Assembly (NCBI RefSeq): GCF_014204625.1 | Contig: NZ_JACHLU010000003.1 | Coordinates: 62,001-126,000, forward strand | Length of the DNA: 64,000 nt | Origin: Gillisella vitis | Lineage (GTDB): Bacteria; Pseudomonadota; Alphaproteobacteria; Rhizobiales; Rhizobiaceae | Reading direction: 5' to 3' | Shown here: positions 35,664-44,568 of the stretch, piece by piece | Layout of the letters: the number at the start of each line of letters is the position of its first letter | How positions within the stretch are numbered: the stretch's first letter is position 1 | Notes under the pieces: model-generated | What the model saw: only the letters and a program-made list of their open reading frames with translations | Told to the model about the DNA's origin: nothing | Database searches by the model: none | Translations under genes and position numbers: made by a program

Positions 35664-35686
35664 ATCCTCGGGCTTGTCCCGAGGAT
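35664..35686. repeat. Palindromic repeat unit in the dnaJ-slyX gap
   Basis: ATCCTCGGG and CCCGAGGAT flank a 5-nt loop inside a GTCATCC-type unit that I recall as widespread in rhizobial intergenic DNA. The rest of the 35630-35829 gap holds another inverted repeat (ACGTTA/TAACGT near 35713-35735) and no gene. Confidence 0.55.
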
Positions 35687-35829
35687 CTGCCGACGCTGAA
35701 TAACTAATTGACGTTATTGATAGAAATTAACGTGGTTAGATGCTCGGTACAAGGCAGAACACGACATCGAGACATTGGAAAGCTTTGTCAGCAGTCTGAG
35801 GCAGGCGTAAAAAACATTCATGTTCACCA

Positions 35830-36039
35830 TCAGTAATGAGGGGGCTTAGTCACCGGAATAGCGCCATGAGATTGCTCCTCTAGGGTGAGAAACCGTTCGG
35901 TCAAACGGTCCAGCTTGGCGCGGGTCTGCTCAACCACTTTCCATTGTTCTGCCAGTTGATCAGATAGTTCTTCAATGATCTTGACCTGATAGGCCACGGT
36001 TTCTTCCAGCCGGATCAGCCGCTCTTCGTCATCCGTCAT
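35830..36039 (-). CDS. slyX: SlyX family protein
   Basis: A 69-residue coiled-coil protein: RLIRLEETVAYQVKIIEELSDQLAEQWKVVEQTRAKLDRL with a heptad pattern, then the terminal KPPHY common to SlyX proteins (usual length about 70). AGGAG precedes the ATG at 36039; the upstream in-frame extension is rejected. The function of SlyX is not known. It is divergent from recF. Confidence 0.88.
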   Translation of the reverse strand: MTDDEERLIRLEETVAYQVKIIEELSDQLAEQWKVVEQTRAKLDRLTERFLTLEEQSHGAIPVTKPPHY

Positions 36040-36224
36040 GATGTGCTCCTGTTTCCACCGCAATATGCACTGCCTCCTATCGTGATTTCGGCTTGGGACC
36101 AAGCCGTTTTGATGAGCGATCAGCGAGTATGCGGCTGAATGGGCGCTTGAACCAGAGGCCCCTTCCGTACTACAGCCTGTTCTCTATGACGCGATACAGG
36201 GATGATCGCATCACTCGGATTGGT

Positions 36225-37352
36225 ATGGCGCAGAAAACCTTCATCACCCGGCTGAAACTGACGGACTTCCGTAATTATGCGGCGGCATCCTTGAATCTTG
36301 ACGGGCGTCATGTTGTTCTCACCGGCAACAACGGCTCCGGCAAGACCAATCTGATGGAGGCTGTCTCTTTTTTGTCACCCGGCCGTGGCCTGCGTCGGGC
36401 CACCTTGCCCGAGGTTGCAAGAGCGGGTGCCAATGGCGGCTTTTCCATCTTCGCAGCCCTTGAAGGCATGGCCGGTGATGTCGAGATGGGCACCGGCACG
36501 GAAAAAGTGGACGACACCACGGTTCGCCGTTTGCGCCTCAATGGCGCGCCCAGCCGCTCGGTGGATGATCTTACGGATCATCTGCGGGTGCTGTGGCTGA
36601 CGCCCGCCATGGATGGATTGTTTACGGGCGGATCATCAGAGCGACGCCGGTTTCTCGATCGGCTGGTGCTGTCGATTGATCCTGAGCACGGTCGGCGTGC
36701 GAGTGATTTCGAGAGGGCCATGCGCAGTCGCAATCGACTGCTGAGTGAGGGCCGGTTTGATCCAAGCTGGCTTGGTGGTATTGAGCAGCAAATGGCAGCT
36801 CTTGGCATTGCCATGGCGCTGGCCCGCGTTGAAATGATGCGATTGCTGTCGTCGCTGATCGATCAGCGCCGCGATACCGCCCGGTTTCCGGTGGCGGATC
36901 TGGCGCTGTCCGGCTTTCTCGATGATGGCGGCATGGATGCCGCAGCGATTGACCTGGAAGACCTCTACCGTGAGCGTCTGGCCAGCAACCGTGGGCGGGA
37001 TGCGGCGGCGGGCCGCACACTGGAGGGGCCGCATCGGAGCGATTTGCTGGTGCGTCACCACGAAAAAGACATGGAAGCGGCGCGGTGTTCAACCGGAGAG
37101 CAAAAGGCGTTGCTGGTTGGCCTCATTCTGGCCCATGCCGAACTGGTGGCAACCATGACCGGTTTTGCGCCGATCCTGCTGCTGGATGAAATTGCCGCCC
37201 ATCTGGATGAAGGCCGTCGTGCGGCGCTGTTTGATCGCATTGATGCCTTGGGCGGGCAGGCGTTTATGACGGGAACGGATGAGCAGATGTTTTCAAGCCT
37301 CGGCAGCCGCGCCCAGTTCATTGGCGTGGATGATGGCCAGCTTTTACCCTGA
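36225..37352 (+). CDS. recF: RecF, DNA repair and recombination ATPase
   Basis: A 375-residue SMC-like ATPase. TRLKLTDFRNYAAASLNLDG opens the protein; Walker A GNNGSGKT lies at 34-41; the signature region STGEQKALLVGLILAHAEL and Walker B PILLLDEIAAHLDE are at the C-terminal side. RecF loads RecA at gaps with RecO and RecR. The start at 36225 (MAQKTF) fits the family; ATGs further upstream would add an unconserved tail. It is not next to dnaA/dnaN, as is usual in rhizobia. Confidence 0.94.
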   Translation: MAQKTFITRLKLTDFRNYAAASLNLDGRHVVLTGNNGSGKTNLMEAVSFLSPGRGLRRATLPEVARAGANGGFSIFAALEGMAGDVEMGTGTEKVDDTTVRRLRLNGAPSRSVDDLTDHLRVLWLTPAMDGLFTGGSSERRRFLDRLVLSIDPEHGRRASDFERAMRSRNRLLSEGRFDPSWLGGIEQQMAALGIAMALARVEMMRLLSSLIDQRRDTARFPVADLALSGFLDDGGMDAAAIDLEDLYRERLASNRGRDAAAGRTLEGPHRSDLLVRHHEKDMEAARCSTGEQKALLVGLILAHAELVATMTGFAPILLLDEIAAHLDEGRRAALFDRIDALGGQAFMTGTDEQMFSSLGSRAQFIGVDDGQLLP

Positions 37353-37370
37353 ACTGCTAAGGAGAGAGAT

Positions 37371-38153
37371 ATGGAACCAAACCCGGCAATGCCGCTCTCA
37401 ACTGAGGAAATTCAACGCTATCAACGTCATATTCTCCTGCCAGAAATTGGCGGTGCAGGTCAGCAAAAGCTGAAGGCCGCGAAAGTCATGGTGATTGGTG
37501 CCGGTGGTCTGGGTGCACCTGTGTTGCAATATCTGGCCGCCGCTGGCGTGGGCACGCTTGCTATTGTCGATGATGATCATGTGTCGCTGTCCAATCTGCA
37601 ACGGCAGGTGATTCACGATACGGGCACGATTGCTGCACACAAAACCGAAAGTGCGGCACAGGCCATTGCCCGGCTCAATCCGCATGTGCGGGTGCTGCGG
37701 TTTGAAGAGCGGTTCGATGCCGCTTTTGCTCAGACCCATTTGCGCGGCTTTGATCTGTTGATTGACGGTTCCGATAATTTTGACACCCGCTATGCCGCCG
37801 CCGATGCGGCCGAAGCCCATCAGCGCCCCTTGGTCAGCGGGGCTGTTGGCCGGTTTGAAGGCTCGCTGACAGTGCTGAAGCCCTATGAAATCGGGGCCGA
37901 TGGTGTGCTTTACCCAGGCTACCGCGATCTGTTTCCGCAAAAGCCGCCAGCTGGTCTTATTCCCAATTGTGCCGAGACCGGCATCATCGGGGCGCTGACG
38001 GGCGTCATTGGCACATTAATGGCCATGGAAGCCATCAAACTTATTGTCGGCATTGGTGAACCGTTAGTAGGACGTCTGCTAATGTATAACAGCTTGTCCG
38101 CGCGGTTTGATATGGTGACTTACCGCAGACGTGACCAAAACAGGAAAGGCTGA
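37371..38153 (+). CDS. HesA/MoeB/ThiF family E1-like adenylyltransferase
   Basis: A 260-residue enzyme that adenylates the C-terminus of a small sulphur-carrier protein (MoaD or ThiS). RYQRHILLPEIGGAGQQKL is the family opening, GAGGLGAP at 43-50 binds ATP, and DGSDNFDTRYAAADA follows. PNCAETGIIGALTGVIG carries the position of the active-site cysteine. The two CxxC pairs that bind zinc in E. coli MoeB are absent (PGYRDLF in place of PCYRC, and no cysteines at the C-terminus). AAGGAGAGAG precedes the ATG. It could serve molybdopterin or thiamine synthesis; no partner gene is nearby. Confidence 0.87.
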   Translation: MEPNPAMPLSTEEIQRYQRHILLPEIGGAGQQKLKAAKVMVIGAGGLGAPVLQYLAAAGVGTLAIVDDDHVSLSNLQRQVIHDTGTIAAHKTESAAQAIARLNPHVRVLRFEERFDAAFAQTHLRGFDLLIDGSDNFDTRYAAADAAEAHQRPLVSGAVGRFEGSLTVLKPYEIGADGVLYPGYRDLFPQKPPAGLIPNCAETGIIGALTGVIGTLMAMEAIKLIVGIGEPLVGRLLMYNSLSARFDMVTYRRRDQNRKG

Positions 38154-38155
38154 CC

Positions 38156-38638
38156 GTGGTAGACATCGTTCAGATCGACGAAAGTTTTGAAAACTGGGAG
38201 GGGCTTCTGGCTCTGGTGCAGGAGGCCTTTGACTATATGCACACGCGGATTGACCCGCCATCGTCGGCGCTCAAGCTGACGGTCGAGGCGCTGAAAGCCA
38301 AGGCACATGAGGAGATTGGCTATGCTGCCATGATCGATGGTCGGCTTGTGGGCTGCCTTTTCTGTCGCCAGAATGCCGATGATACGCTCTATGTTGGCAA
38401 AGTGGCGGTGCTGCCCAATATGCAGGGGCAAGGTATTGGCCGTGCCATGCTGAAGGCGGCGGAAGGTGTTGCTTATGCCTGCGGAATTGCGCGGTTGCAG
38501 CTCGAAACCCGGATTGAGCTGGACAACAACCACATGCGGTTTGAAAAATGGGGTTTTCATAAAGTGGCCGAAAAAAGCCACCCCGGTTTTGACCGCGTCA
38601 CCTTCATTCAGATGGAAAAGCCTGTGGGCGCGGGGTGA
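38156..38638 (+). CDS. GNAT family N-acetyltransferase
   Basis: A 160-residue GNAT: strand/loop VGKVAVLPNMQGQGIGRAMLKAAEGVA gives the acetyl-CoA binding motif (Q/RxxGxG/A as QGQGIG), followed by RLQLETRIELDNNHMRFEKWGF. The start is GTG at 38156, 2 nt after the E1-like gene, with AGGAAAGG upstream, so the two genes are cotranscribed. The substrate is unknown. Confidence 0.85.
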   Translation: MVDIVQIDESFENWEGLLALVQEAFDYMHTRIDPPSSALKLTVEALKAKAHEEIGYAAMIDGRLVGCLFCRQNADDTLYVGKVAVLPNMQGQGIGRAMLKAAEGVAYACGIARLQLETRIELDNNHMRFEKWGFHKVAEKSHPGFDRVTFIQMEKPVGAG

Positions 38639-38653
38639 CGTCGGTCCTGCGGA

Positions 38654-39658
38654 TCAATCTCGTCCGGGCAAAACCCTGTTGGGTGGCCGATGGCCATCAA
38701 AATAGGTGCGGATGTTGATGATCACCTTGTCACCCATATCGATACGGCCTTCAATGGTGGCAGAGCCCATATGGGGCAAAAGCACCACTTTGCCCTCTTC
38801 CGCAAGCCGGATCAGCTTCGGGTTGATGGCGGGTTCCTTCTCATAGACATCCAGCCCTGCTCCTGCGATTTTGCCCTCGCGGATATATTGGACAAGAGCG
38901 GCCTCATCAATAATGCCGCCGCGGGATGTGTTGACGATGTAGCTGGTAGGCTGCATCAGCGCCAGGCGACGGGCCGAGAGCAGGTGGTAGGTGGCAGGTG
39001 TTGACGGGCAATTGACCGAGACAATGTCCACCCGTGCCAGCATCTGATCAAGACTGTCCCAATAGGTTGCTTCCAGTGCATCCTCGGTCTGGGGATTGAC
39101 GCGCTTTCTGTTGTGGTAATGAATCGACAGACCAAAAGCCTTGGCGCGGCGGGCAACGGCGGTGCCGATGCGCCCCATGCCAACAATGCCAAGGCGCTTT
39201 CCCCAGATGCGTCGTCCCAGCATCCAGGTGGGGGACCAGCCTGCCCAGTCGGTCGACGGATCGGTCAGAATGCGCGACCCTTCTGCCAACCTGCGCGGCA
39301 CGGCCAGAATCAGCGCCATGGTCATATCGGCGGTATCCTCCGTCAGGACATTGGGTGTGTTGGTGACGGTAATGCCCTTGCGGGCTGCCGCATCCACATC
39401 AATATGGTCGGTGCCATTGGAAAAACTGGCAATCAGCTTCAATTGCGGCCCGGCAGCCTCAATCAGACTGGCATCAACCACATCCGTCACGGTTGGCACC
39501 AGAACATCGCAGGTCTTGACGGCTTGCAGCAATTGCTCGCGCGTGCGTGGCGTATCGTCAATGTTCAATTCAGCATCGAAAAGCTCCCGCATCCGTGTTT
39601 CCACAGCGTCCGGTAGTTTGCGCGTGATGTAAACCGTGGTTTTTTTCCTGTGGGTCAT
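38654..39658 (-). CDS. D-isomer-specific 2-hydroxyacid dehydrogenase (glyoxylate/hydroxypyruvate reductase type)
   Basis: A 334-residue NAD(P)-dependent dehydrogenase. The dinucleotide motif is GMGRIGTAVARRAKAFG; catalytic Arg lies near the STPATYHLL/NTSRGGIIDE segments, Glu in GLDVYEKEP and His in VLLPHMGSAT. It most resembles the GyaR/D-glycerate dehydrogenase group. It is convergent with the GNAT gene. The exact 2-oxoacid is not deducible. Confidence 0.9.
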   Translation of the reverse strand: MTHRKKTTVYITRKLPDAVETRMRELFDAELNIDDTPRTREQLLQAVKTCDVLVPTVTDVVDASLIEAAGPQLKLIASFSNGTDHIDVDAAARKGITVTNTPNVLTEDTADMTMALILAVPRRLAEGSRILTDPSTDWAGWSPTWMLGRRIWGKRLGIVGMGRIGTAVARRAKAFGLSIHYHNRKRVNPQTEDALEATYWDSLDQMLARVDIVSVNCPSTPATYHLLSARRLALMQPTSYIVNTSRGGIIDEAALVQYIREGKIAGAGLDVYEKEPAINPKLIRLAEEGKVVLLPHMGSATIEGRIDMGDKVIINIRTYFDGHRPPNRVLPGRD

Positions 39659-39947
39659 GAAGACTTTCGATACTTTGTAAAGATGTTCTTAACCAAGGTG
39701 GTGAGATGATTTATCTCAAAGCAGCGCTGAATGTCTTGGACAATCCGCAAAGCACACCATGTCATGTTTAACCCGCTGCGTCATTGACTGAGCCGCAAGG
39801 CTCAACTGAATTATGCAGCAAGATTGAATGTCTATCAAACCTGTCAGCGAAGACAAATACATCTTGTTGCTGGACAAAAGAATAGATGTGATGGAACTCG
39901 TGGCGGGGGCTTGGGGTTTCATGCCTGATAAAAACCAGTGGAAAGCC

Positions 39948-40487
39948 ATGCCCAAAGGGTTCAAACGCTCCTGTTGCACTGTTTTTGCCGCCGCTTTCAT
40001 TATTGCGGGTGCCAGTGATGCTGTGGCCCAAGGTCCGTCAAAGGGACCAAGCGGCTTGCCGTTGCCACGATTTGTCAGTCTGAAGTCGGGACGTGTCAAT
40101 CTGCGCATTGGTCCCAGCACCGATTACGCCACATCGTGGATGTATACCCGCGCCGGATTGCCGGTTGAAATCATTCAGGAATATGACAATTGGCGACGCA
40201 TTCGTGATTCGGATGGCACGGAGGGCTGGGTCAATCAGACGCTGTTGTCAGGTGAGCGCACCGCCGTTGCTGCCCCATGGATGAAGGGAAAAGGCGATAA
40301 CATTTTTGTCAATATGCGTCAGGAAGCCCAGACGGGCTCCGGTATTGTTGCCAAGCTACAGCCGGGTGTGCTGAGCAAGGTGCTGGAATGCACCGGAACC
40401 TGGTGCCGTATTGAAGTGGACGGCACCAAGGGATGGGTAACCCAGACCGAAATCTGGGGTGCCTATCCGGGAGAGGCTTTTAAATAA
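39948..40487 (+). CDS. SH3-domain secreted protein
   Basis: A 179-residue exported protein: signal peptide (residues 1 to about 28, FAAAFIIAGASDAVAQ), then two bacterial SH3 domains (SGRVNLRIGPSTDYATSWMYTRAGLPVEII and DNIFVNMRQEAQTGSGIVAKLQPGVLSKVLE). The ATG at 39948 is chosen because it starts the signal peptide; ATGs at 39921 and 39828 are in frame. Likely periplasmic, wall-associated. Its last 8 bases overlap the end of the convergent kinase gene. Confidence 0.85.
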   Translation: MPKGFKRSCCTVFAAAFIIAGASDAVAQGPSKGPSGLPLPRFVSLKSGRVNLRIGPSTDYATSWMYTRAGLPVEIIQEYDNWRRIRDSDGTEGWVNQTLLSGERTAVAAPWMKGKGDNIFVNMRQEAQTGSGIVAKLQPGVLSKVLECTGTWCRIEVDGTKGWVTQTEIWGAYPGEAFK

Positions 40488-41472
40488 GCCCTGCGTCAAT
40501 GGCGGCCTGTTTGAGCGATTCGGCAGGACGTGGCCCGATCTGCTGAATGACAATGCCAGCCGCGAGGCAACCCAGCTTGCCGCAATCTTCCAGCGACCGG
40601 CCTTGGGTATAACCATAGAGGAAGCCTGAAGCAAAAAGATCGCCAGCGCCGGTGGTATCAACCAGTTCACCGATGACGGTTGCCGGAACATGGATACGGT
40701 CCGCGCCGCGCAAAATCATGGCCCCATCTTCACTCATGGTCACAGCCGCGAGCTTGCAGTCCTTGGCAATCTGCTCCAGCGCCTGTTCGAAATCGTCTGT
40801 CTCATACAGCGCCAGCGCTTCCTGACGGTTGGCAAAGACGATGTCCACGGTGCCAGAGCGCATCAGATCCAGAAACTCTGCCCGGTAGCGATGAACGCAA
40901 AAACTGTCCGAGAGTGTCATCGACACTTCGCGGCCATTGTCATGCGCAATTTTGGCGCAATCGAGAATGGCCTGCTTGGCGCGCGGTGGATCCCAAAGAT
41001 ACCCCTCGAAATAGGTCACTTTCGATTGAGCAACCACCTGCGGTTCCACATCTTCCGGGCCAAATTCAACACAGGCTCCCAGATAGGTGTTCATCGAGCG
41101 CTCGCCGTCTTCGGTGACAAAAATCATCGAACGGGCGGTCGGCGGCTCCTTGCCCTTGGTCATGGTTTGATAATGCACGCCTTGCGCCTGCATGTCGTGA
41201 GCGAAAATTTCACCCAGTTGGTCGTCGGCGACCTTGCCGAAATAGGCTGCCTTGCCACCCATGCTGGCCACGCCCGCAGCGGTATTGCCAGCGCTGCCGC
41301 CAGACGCCTCGATGGCAGGCCCCATCAGGTCGTAAAGTCGTACAGCGCGTTCGCCATCAATCAGGTTCATGGCCCCTTTGATAATGCTGTTATCGTCCAG
41401 AAACTGGTCTTCACAGCGGGCTATAATGTCCACGATGGCGTTGCCAATGGTAAGAACGTCGAATTGCGTCAT
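40480..41472 (-). CDS. PfkB family sugar kinase, adenosine kinase type
   Basis: A 330-residue ribokinase-superfamily enzyme. The N-terminus (FDVLTIGNAIVDIIA), GGSAGNTAAGVASMGGKAAYFG and the C-terminal ATP/anion-hole motif DTTGAGDLFASGFLYG with the catalytic Asp are intact. Rhizobial proteins of this type are annotated as adenosine kinase. GAGGAA precedes the ATG at 41472. Its stop overlaps the SH3 gene's stop on the other strand. Confidence 0.9.
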   Translation of the reverse strand: MTQFDVLTIGNAIVDIIARCEDQFLDDNSIIKGAMNLIDGERAVRLYDLMGPAIEASGGSAGNTAAGVASMGGKAAYFGKVADDQLGEIFAHDMQAQGVHYQTMTKGKEPPTARSMIFVTEDGERSMNTYLGACVEFGPEDVEPQVVAQSKVTYFEGYLWDPPRAKQAILDCAKIAHDNGREVSMTLSDSFCVHRYRAEFLDLMRSGTVDIVFANRQEALALYETDDFEQALEQIAKDCKLAAVTMSEDGAMILRGADRIHVPATVIGELVDTTGAGDLFASGFLYGYTQGRSLEDCGKLGCLAAGIVIQQIGPRPAESLKQAAIDAGLI

Positions 41473-41571
41473 AAGAAGCCGGTTCCTCGAGTTGAAATCC
41501 GCTTCTGTCATAGCTGATTTTCAGTCACAGGGAAGTGAAAATGGTATGCAGGCTTCTGGTTGTTGCCATGC

Positions 41572-43137
41572 TCATGCCGCCGATGATGTACCCGTCAATG
41601 TGTCAGGCTGTTGCGATAGCAGGTACAAGGCCTGATCGGCGGGAATGGCCTTGCCGAACAGGTACCCTTGGCCAAAATCGCAGCCGAGATTTTTGAGAAA
41701 TTCCAGTTGGCGCATGTCTTCGATGCCCTCGGCGGTGATGGAGACGCCCAGCCCTTGACCCAGGCCGATAATCGCCCGCACAATATCGCCCTGCTTTTTG
41801 TCACTGTCGAAATTCATGACAAAGCTACGATCAATCTTGATCTTGTCGAACTGGAATTTCGACAGTTGTGACAGGCTGGAGTAGCCGGTGCCAAAATCAT
41901 CGAGGGCAATTCGAATGCCAGCCTCGCGCAAATCGTGCAAAATGCCTGCTGCAACGTTCATATCGCGGATCAGCGCCGTTTCGGTGATTTCAATCTCAAG
42001 CCGATGAGGTGGATAGCCCGTTTCCGCCAGAATGGTCATGATGCGCAGGCCAAGATGGCGATCAATGAACAGGATCGGAGAAATATTAAAGGCGAGCCGC
42101 ACAGAATCTGGCCAATGCAAAGCATCACGGCAGGCCTGCCTGAGCAGATTGTCGGAAAGCTCGACAATCAGCCCGGTGTGTTCCGCAAGCTCAATGAAAT
42201 CGCAAGGCGGGATGTAGCTCTGCGGCCCGGTTTTCCAACGGGCAAGGGCCTCAAACCCCCGCACTTCACCGCTTTTAAGGTCAATCAAAGGTTGATAATA
42301 GGGCTTGATTGCGTGATCACGTATGGCGCGTTTCAGCGCCATTTCTGTTTCAGCACGACGCACAACACGGTCTTCCATGATGCGTTCATAGGCAAAAACA
42401 TTGTTTGGGCCGGCTTTTTTGGCAGCCGACATGGCAACGCCTGCACAATGGACGACATCATTGAAATCTGAGCTGTCGCCGAGGTAAAGTGCATAACCGA
42501 CGCTTGCGCCGATTTCCGATGTCATGCCGCCCACATCATAAGGGGCTGACAGTGTCTGGATGATCTGTTGACCAATGCGAAGATAATCCGCCGTTACCGG
42601 GCAACAGCTGACGGCCAGAAACTCGTCGCTTCCCAGCCGGAAGCTCTCTGCATCTGGCAAAACCTGACGCAGGCGCTGGGCAACGTCCCGCAGCAAAATA
42701 TCACCACCCTGATGGCCAACCAGATCATTGACCTTCTTAAACCCATCCAGATTGATGGAATAGGCAATCCGGCATTTGCCATCACGCCGCTCGTTCAGCA
42801 TTCGTCCATACACGTCAAGAGCGCGGCGATTGAAAAGAGACGTCAGCGGATCGTGATTGGTCAGCCAGTCCATATTGGCTTCCAGCTGATTTCTCAGCCG
42901 TATTTCGGTTTTCAGATCACCAATGCGGCGCACCGCATACAGCAGGCAAAGCAAGCCCGAGACGTTGAGGGCCACAAAGATTTCATCAAGCTGCCAGGCT
43001 TCATGCGTATGAAGGAATTGATCGAGATTCTCATGGAAATTCATGGCCACGGCAAGCAGCCAGATCATGATCCCGACGGCCACCAGAAACACGGCATCTT
43101 GAACGGAACGGTTGACAGGAGAAGATTGCATTTTCAC
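41572..43137 (-). CDS. GGDEF-EAL protein with degenerate GGDEF motif (probable c-di-GMP phosphodiesterase)
   Basis: A 521-residue protein with two N-terminal TM helices (about 14-32 and 52-70), a GGDEF domain whose active-site loop is RLGSDEF (169-173 GSDEF in place of GGDEF), and an EAL domain with EAL at 296-298, the metal-binding NIS near 351, E386 and DDFGTGY at 413-419 intact. It therefore probably hydrolyses c-di-GMP, with the GGDEF domain perhaps binding GTP. The GTG at 43137 has AGAAGG 6 nt upstream; an ATG two codons later is the alternative. Stands alone. Confidence 0.9.
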   Translation of the reverse strand: MKMQSSPVNRSVQDAVFLVAVGIMIWLLAVAMNFHENLDQFLHTHEAWQLDEIFVALNVSGLLCLLYAVRRIGDLKTEIRLRNQLEANMDWLTNHDPLTSLFNRRALDVYGRMLNERRDGKCRIAYSINLDGFKKVNDLVGHQGGDILLRDVAQRLRQVLPDAESFRLGSDEFLAVSCCPVTADYLRIGQQIIQTLSAPYDVGGMTSEIGASVGYALYLGDSSDFNDVVHCAGVAMSAAKKAGPNNVFAYERIMEDRVVRRAETEMALKRAIRDHAIKPYYQPLIDLKSGEVRGFEALARWKTGPQSYIPPCDFIELAEHTGLIVELSDNLLRQACRDALHWPDSVRLAFNISPILFIDRHLGLRIMTILAETGYPPHRLEIEITETALIRDMNVAAGILHDLREAGIRIALDDFGTGYSSLSQLSKFQFDKIKIDRSFVMNFDSDKKQGDIVRAIIGLGQGLGVSITAEGIEDMRQLEFLKNLGCDFGQGYLFGKAIPADQALYLLSQQPDTLTGTSSAA

Positions 43138-43371
43138 GGTGAGCCTTCTTTCTCGTGCATCCTGATGTGAGGTTTTCCGTTTTTTGCCTGGGTGTCGAAT
43201 TGGAAAACAGATGGGGTTCTGTGGAGTTTGCCGTAAAACAATACACTAAATAAGGTATTGCGAACAATAAAATTTGAACCATCACGTTGCAACAGTCATC
43301 TGGCTGAATGCCCGTCAGTTTACGGTGCTGGTGCCATTCTTTTCACACAATGGCTGTTTTTTGCTTTTTAT

Positions 43372-43390
43372 GTCTACTAAAATGGTAGAT
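43372..43390. promoter_or_regulatory. Operator-like palindrome upstream of the AsnC gene
   Basis: GTCTACTAAAATGGTAGAT has 5-bp inverted arms (TCTAC/GTAGA) around TAAAATG. It matches 15 of 19 positions of the site at 46133-46151 before the FMN-reductase operon. A TATAT/TATT -10-like run follows. The rest of 43138-43455 holds no gene and no other structure that I can support. Confidence 0.55.
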
Positions 43391-43455
43391 TATATGTATT
43401 AAATGTGCCATTGGTACAGCAAAGCTGCCAGCTTTGGCGGCGTCAGAGAGGGCCT

Positions 43456-43920
43456 ATGGACCTGATCGATCGGAAAATCATTGCAGCATTACAGCGTGAT
43501 GCCACGCTGTCTGTTGCCCATATTGCCGAGCGTGTGGCGCTCAGCCAGACGCCATGCTGGAAGCGGATCCAGCGGCTGGAGCAGACCGGGGTGATTGTGG
43601 GCCGGGTCGCCCTGGTCAAGCCAGAGGCGATTGGTCTGGGTCTTGCTGTGTTTGTTGCGGTGGAAGCGGCGGATCACAGTCCAGCCTGGCGCGACACTTT
43701 TTCGGCAACGGTGGGGGCCATGCCTGAAGTGATGGAGATCTATCGCATGGCAGGCGATGTTGATTACATGCTCAAGGTTGCGGTTGCCGACATGGCCGCC
43801 TTTGATGCTTTTTACCGTCGTTTGACTGACAGTGTCAGCCTCAAGAATGTCACATCGCATTTTGCGATGGAGAGGATCAAATGCACAACCGCCTATCCGG
43901 TGGATGAGAATGAGCGATGA
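43456..43920 (+). CDS. Lrp/AsnC family transcriptional regulator
   Basis: A 154-residue protein: an N-terminal helix-turn-helix (LIDRKIIAALQRDATLSVAHIAERVALSQTPCWKRIQRLEQTGVI) and a C-terminal RAM ligand domain (VFVAVEAADHSPAWRDTFSATVGAMPEVMEIYRMAGDVDYMLKVAV). GAGAGGG lies 4-10 nt before the ATG at 43456. Lrp/AsnC proteins usually autoregulate and bind an amino acid. A matching palindrome stands before this gene and before the operon at 46174, making that operon its likely target. Confidence 0.92.
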   Translation: MDLIDRKIIAALQRDATLSVAHIAERVALSQTPCWKRIQRLEQTGVIVGRVALVKPEAIGLGLAVFVAVEAADHSPAWRDTFSATVGAMPEVMEIYRMAGDVDYMLKVAVADMAAFDAFYRRLTDSVSLKNVTSHFAMERIKCTTAYPVDENER

Positions 43921-44069
43921 CGTCTATCGGTGACGCCGTAAAATCCTGAAAATCTTCAGTTGGAGGGACGACATGCGCATGTTCGAGGGTGGAATACCAC
44001 TGAAATCTCTTTATAACCGCTGGACCGAATTGAGGTTCACTCCCAGCCGCCGAAAGGAAATGACGCCCG

Positions 44070-44528
44070 ATGTTGTCCATGAAAGGCAAGTATGGGTTGA
44101 AGGCTCTCTATCACCTTGCAGATCTGCCCGAGGGCGTCGTGGTTCAGTCTGCCGAAATTGCCGAAGCCCATGGCATGTCGAAAAAATTTCTCGATGCCAT
44201 TCTGGCGGATTTGCGCAACAGCGGCTTTGTGTTTGCGCGCAAGGGGCGCGGCGGTGGCTATTGTCTCACCCGCAGCCCGCAGGAGATCATGGTCGGCCAT
44301 GCCCTGCGCGTGCTCGACGGTCCATTGGCCCCCATTGCCTGCGCCAGCCGCACGGCTTATCACCGTTGCAGCGATTGCACCGACGAGGCCACCTGTCCGG
44401 TTCGCCTGACCATGCTGGAGGTGCGCGAGGCCATTGCCTCGGTGCTGGACAACAAATCGCTTGCCGATCTGCGGCAGATGGTGGACAGCGAAACTCTGGG
44501 GCTGGGTCGGATGCTGGACGTGTCCTGA
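44070..44528 (+). CDS. Rrf2 family transcriptional regulator with cysteine cluster
   Basis: A 152-residue Rrf2 winged-helix protein: MKGKYGLKALYHLAD, VQSAEIAEAHGMSKKFLDAILADLRNSGFVFARKGRGGGYCL. Four cysteines C91, C100, C103 and C109 lie in the region where IscR, NsrR and RirA bind an Fe-S cluster, so it may be a cluster-based sensor. Members of this family beside sulphur-acquisition genes are known (CymR-like). It is followed 40 nt later by an FAD/NAD(P) protein gene on the same strand. Confidence 0.9.
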   Translation: MLSMKGKYGLKALYHLADLPEGVVVQSAEIAEAHGMSKKFLDAILADLRNSGFVFARKGRGGGYCLTRSPQEIMVGHALRVLDGPLAPIACASRTAYHRCSDCTDEATCPVRLTMLEVREAIASVLDNKSLADLRQMVDSETLGLGRMLDVS

Positions 44529-44568
44529 TTTTGGGTTTGTCGCTTTCAGGCTTTGCGTGGAGGCGATG

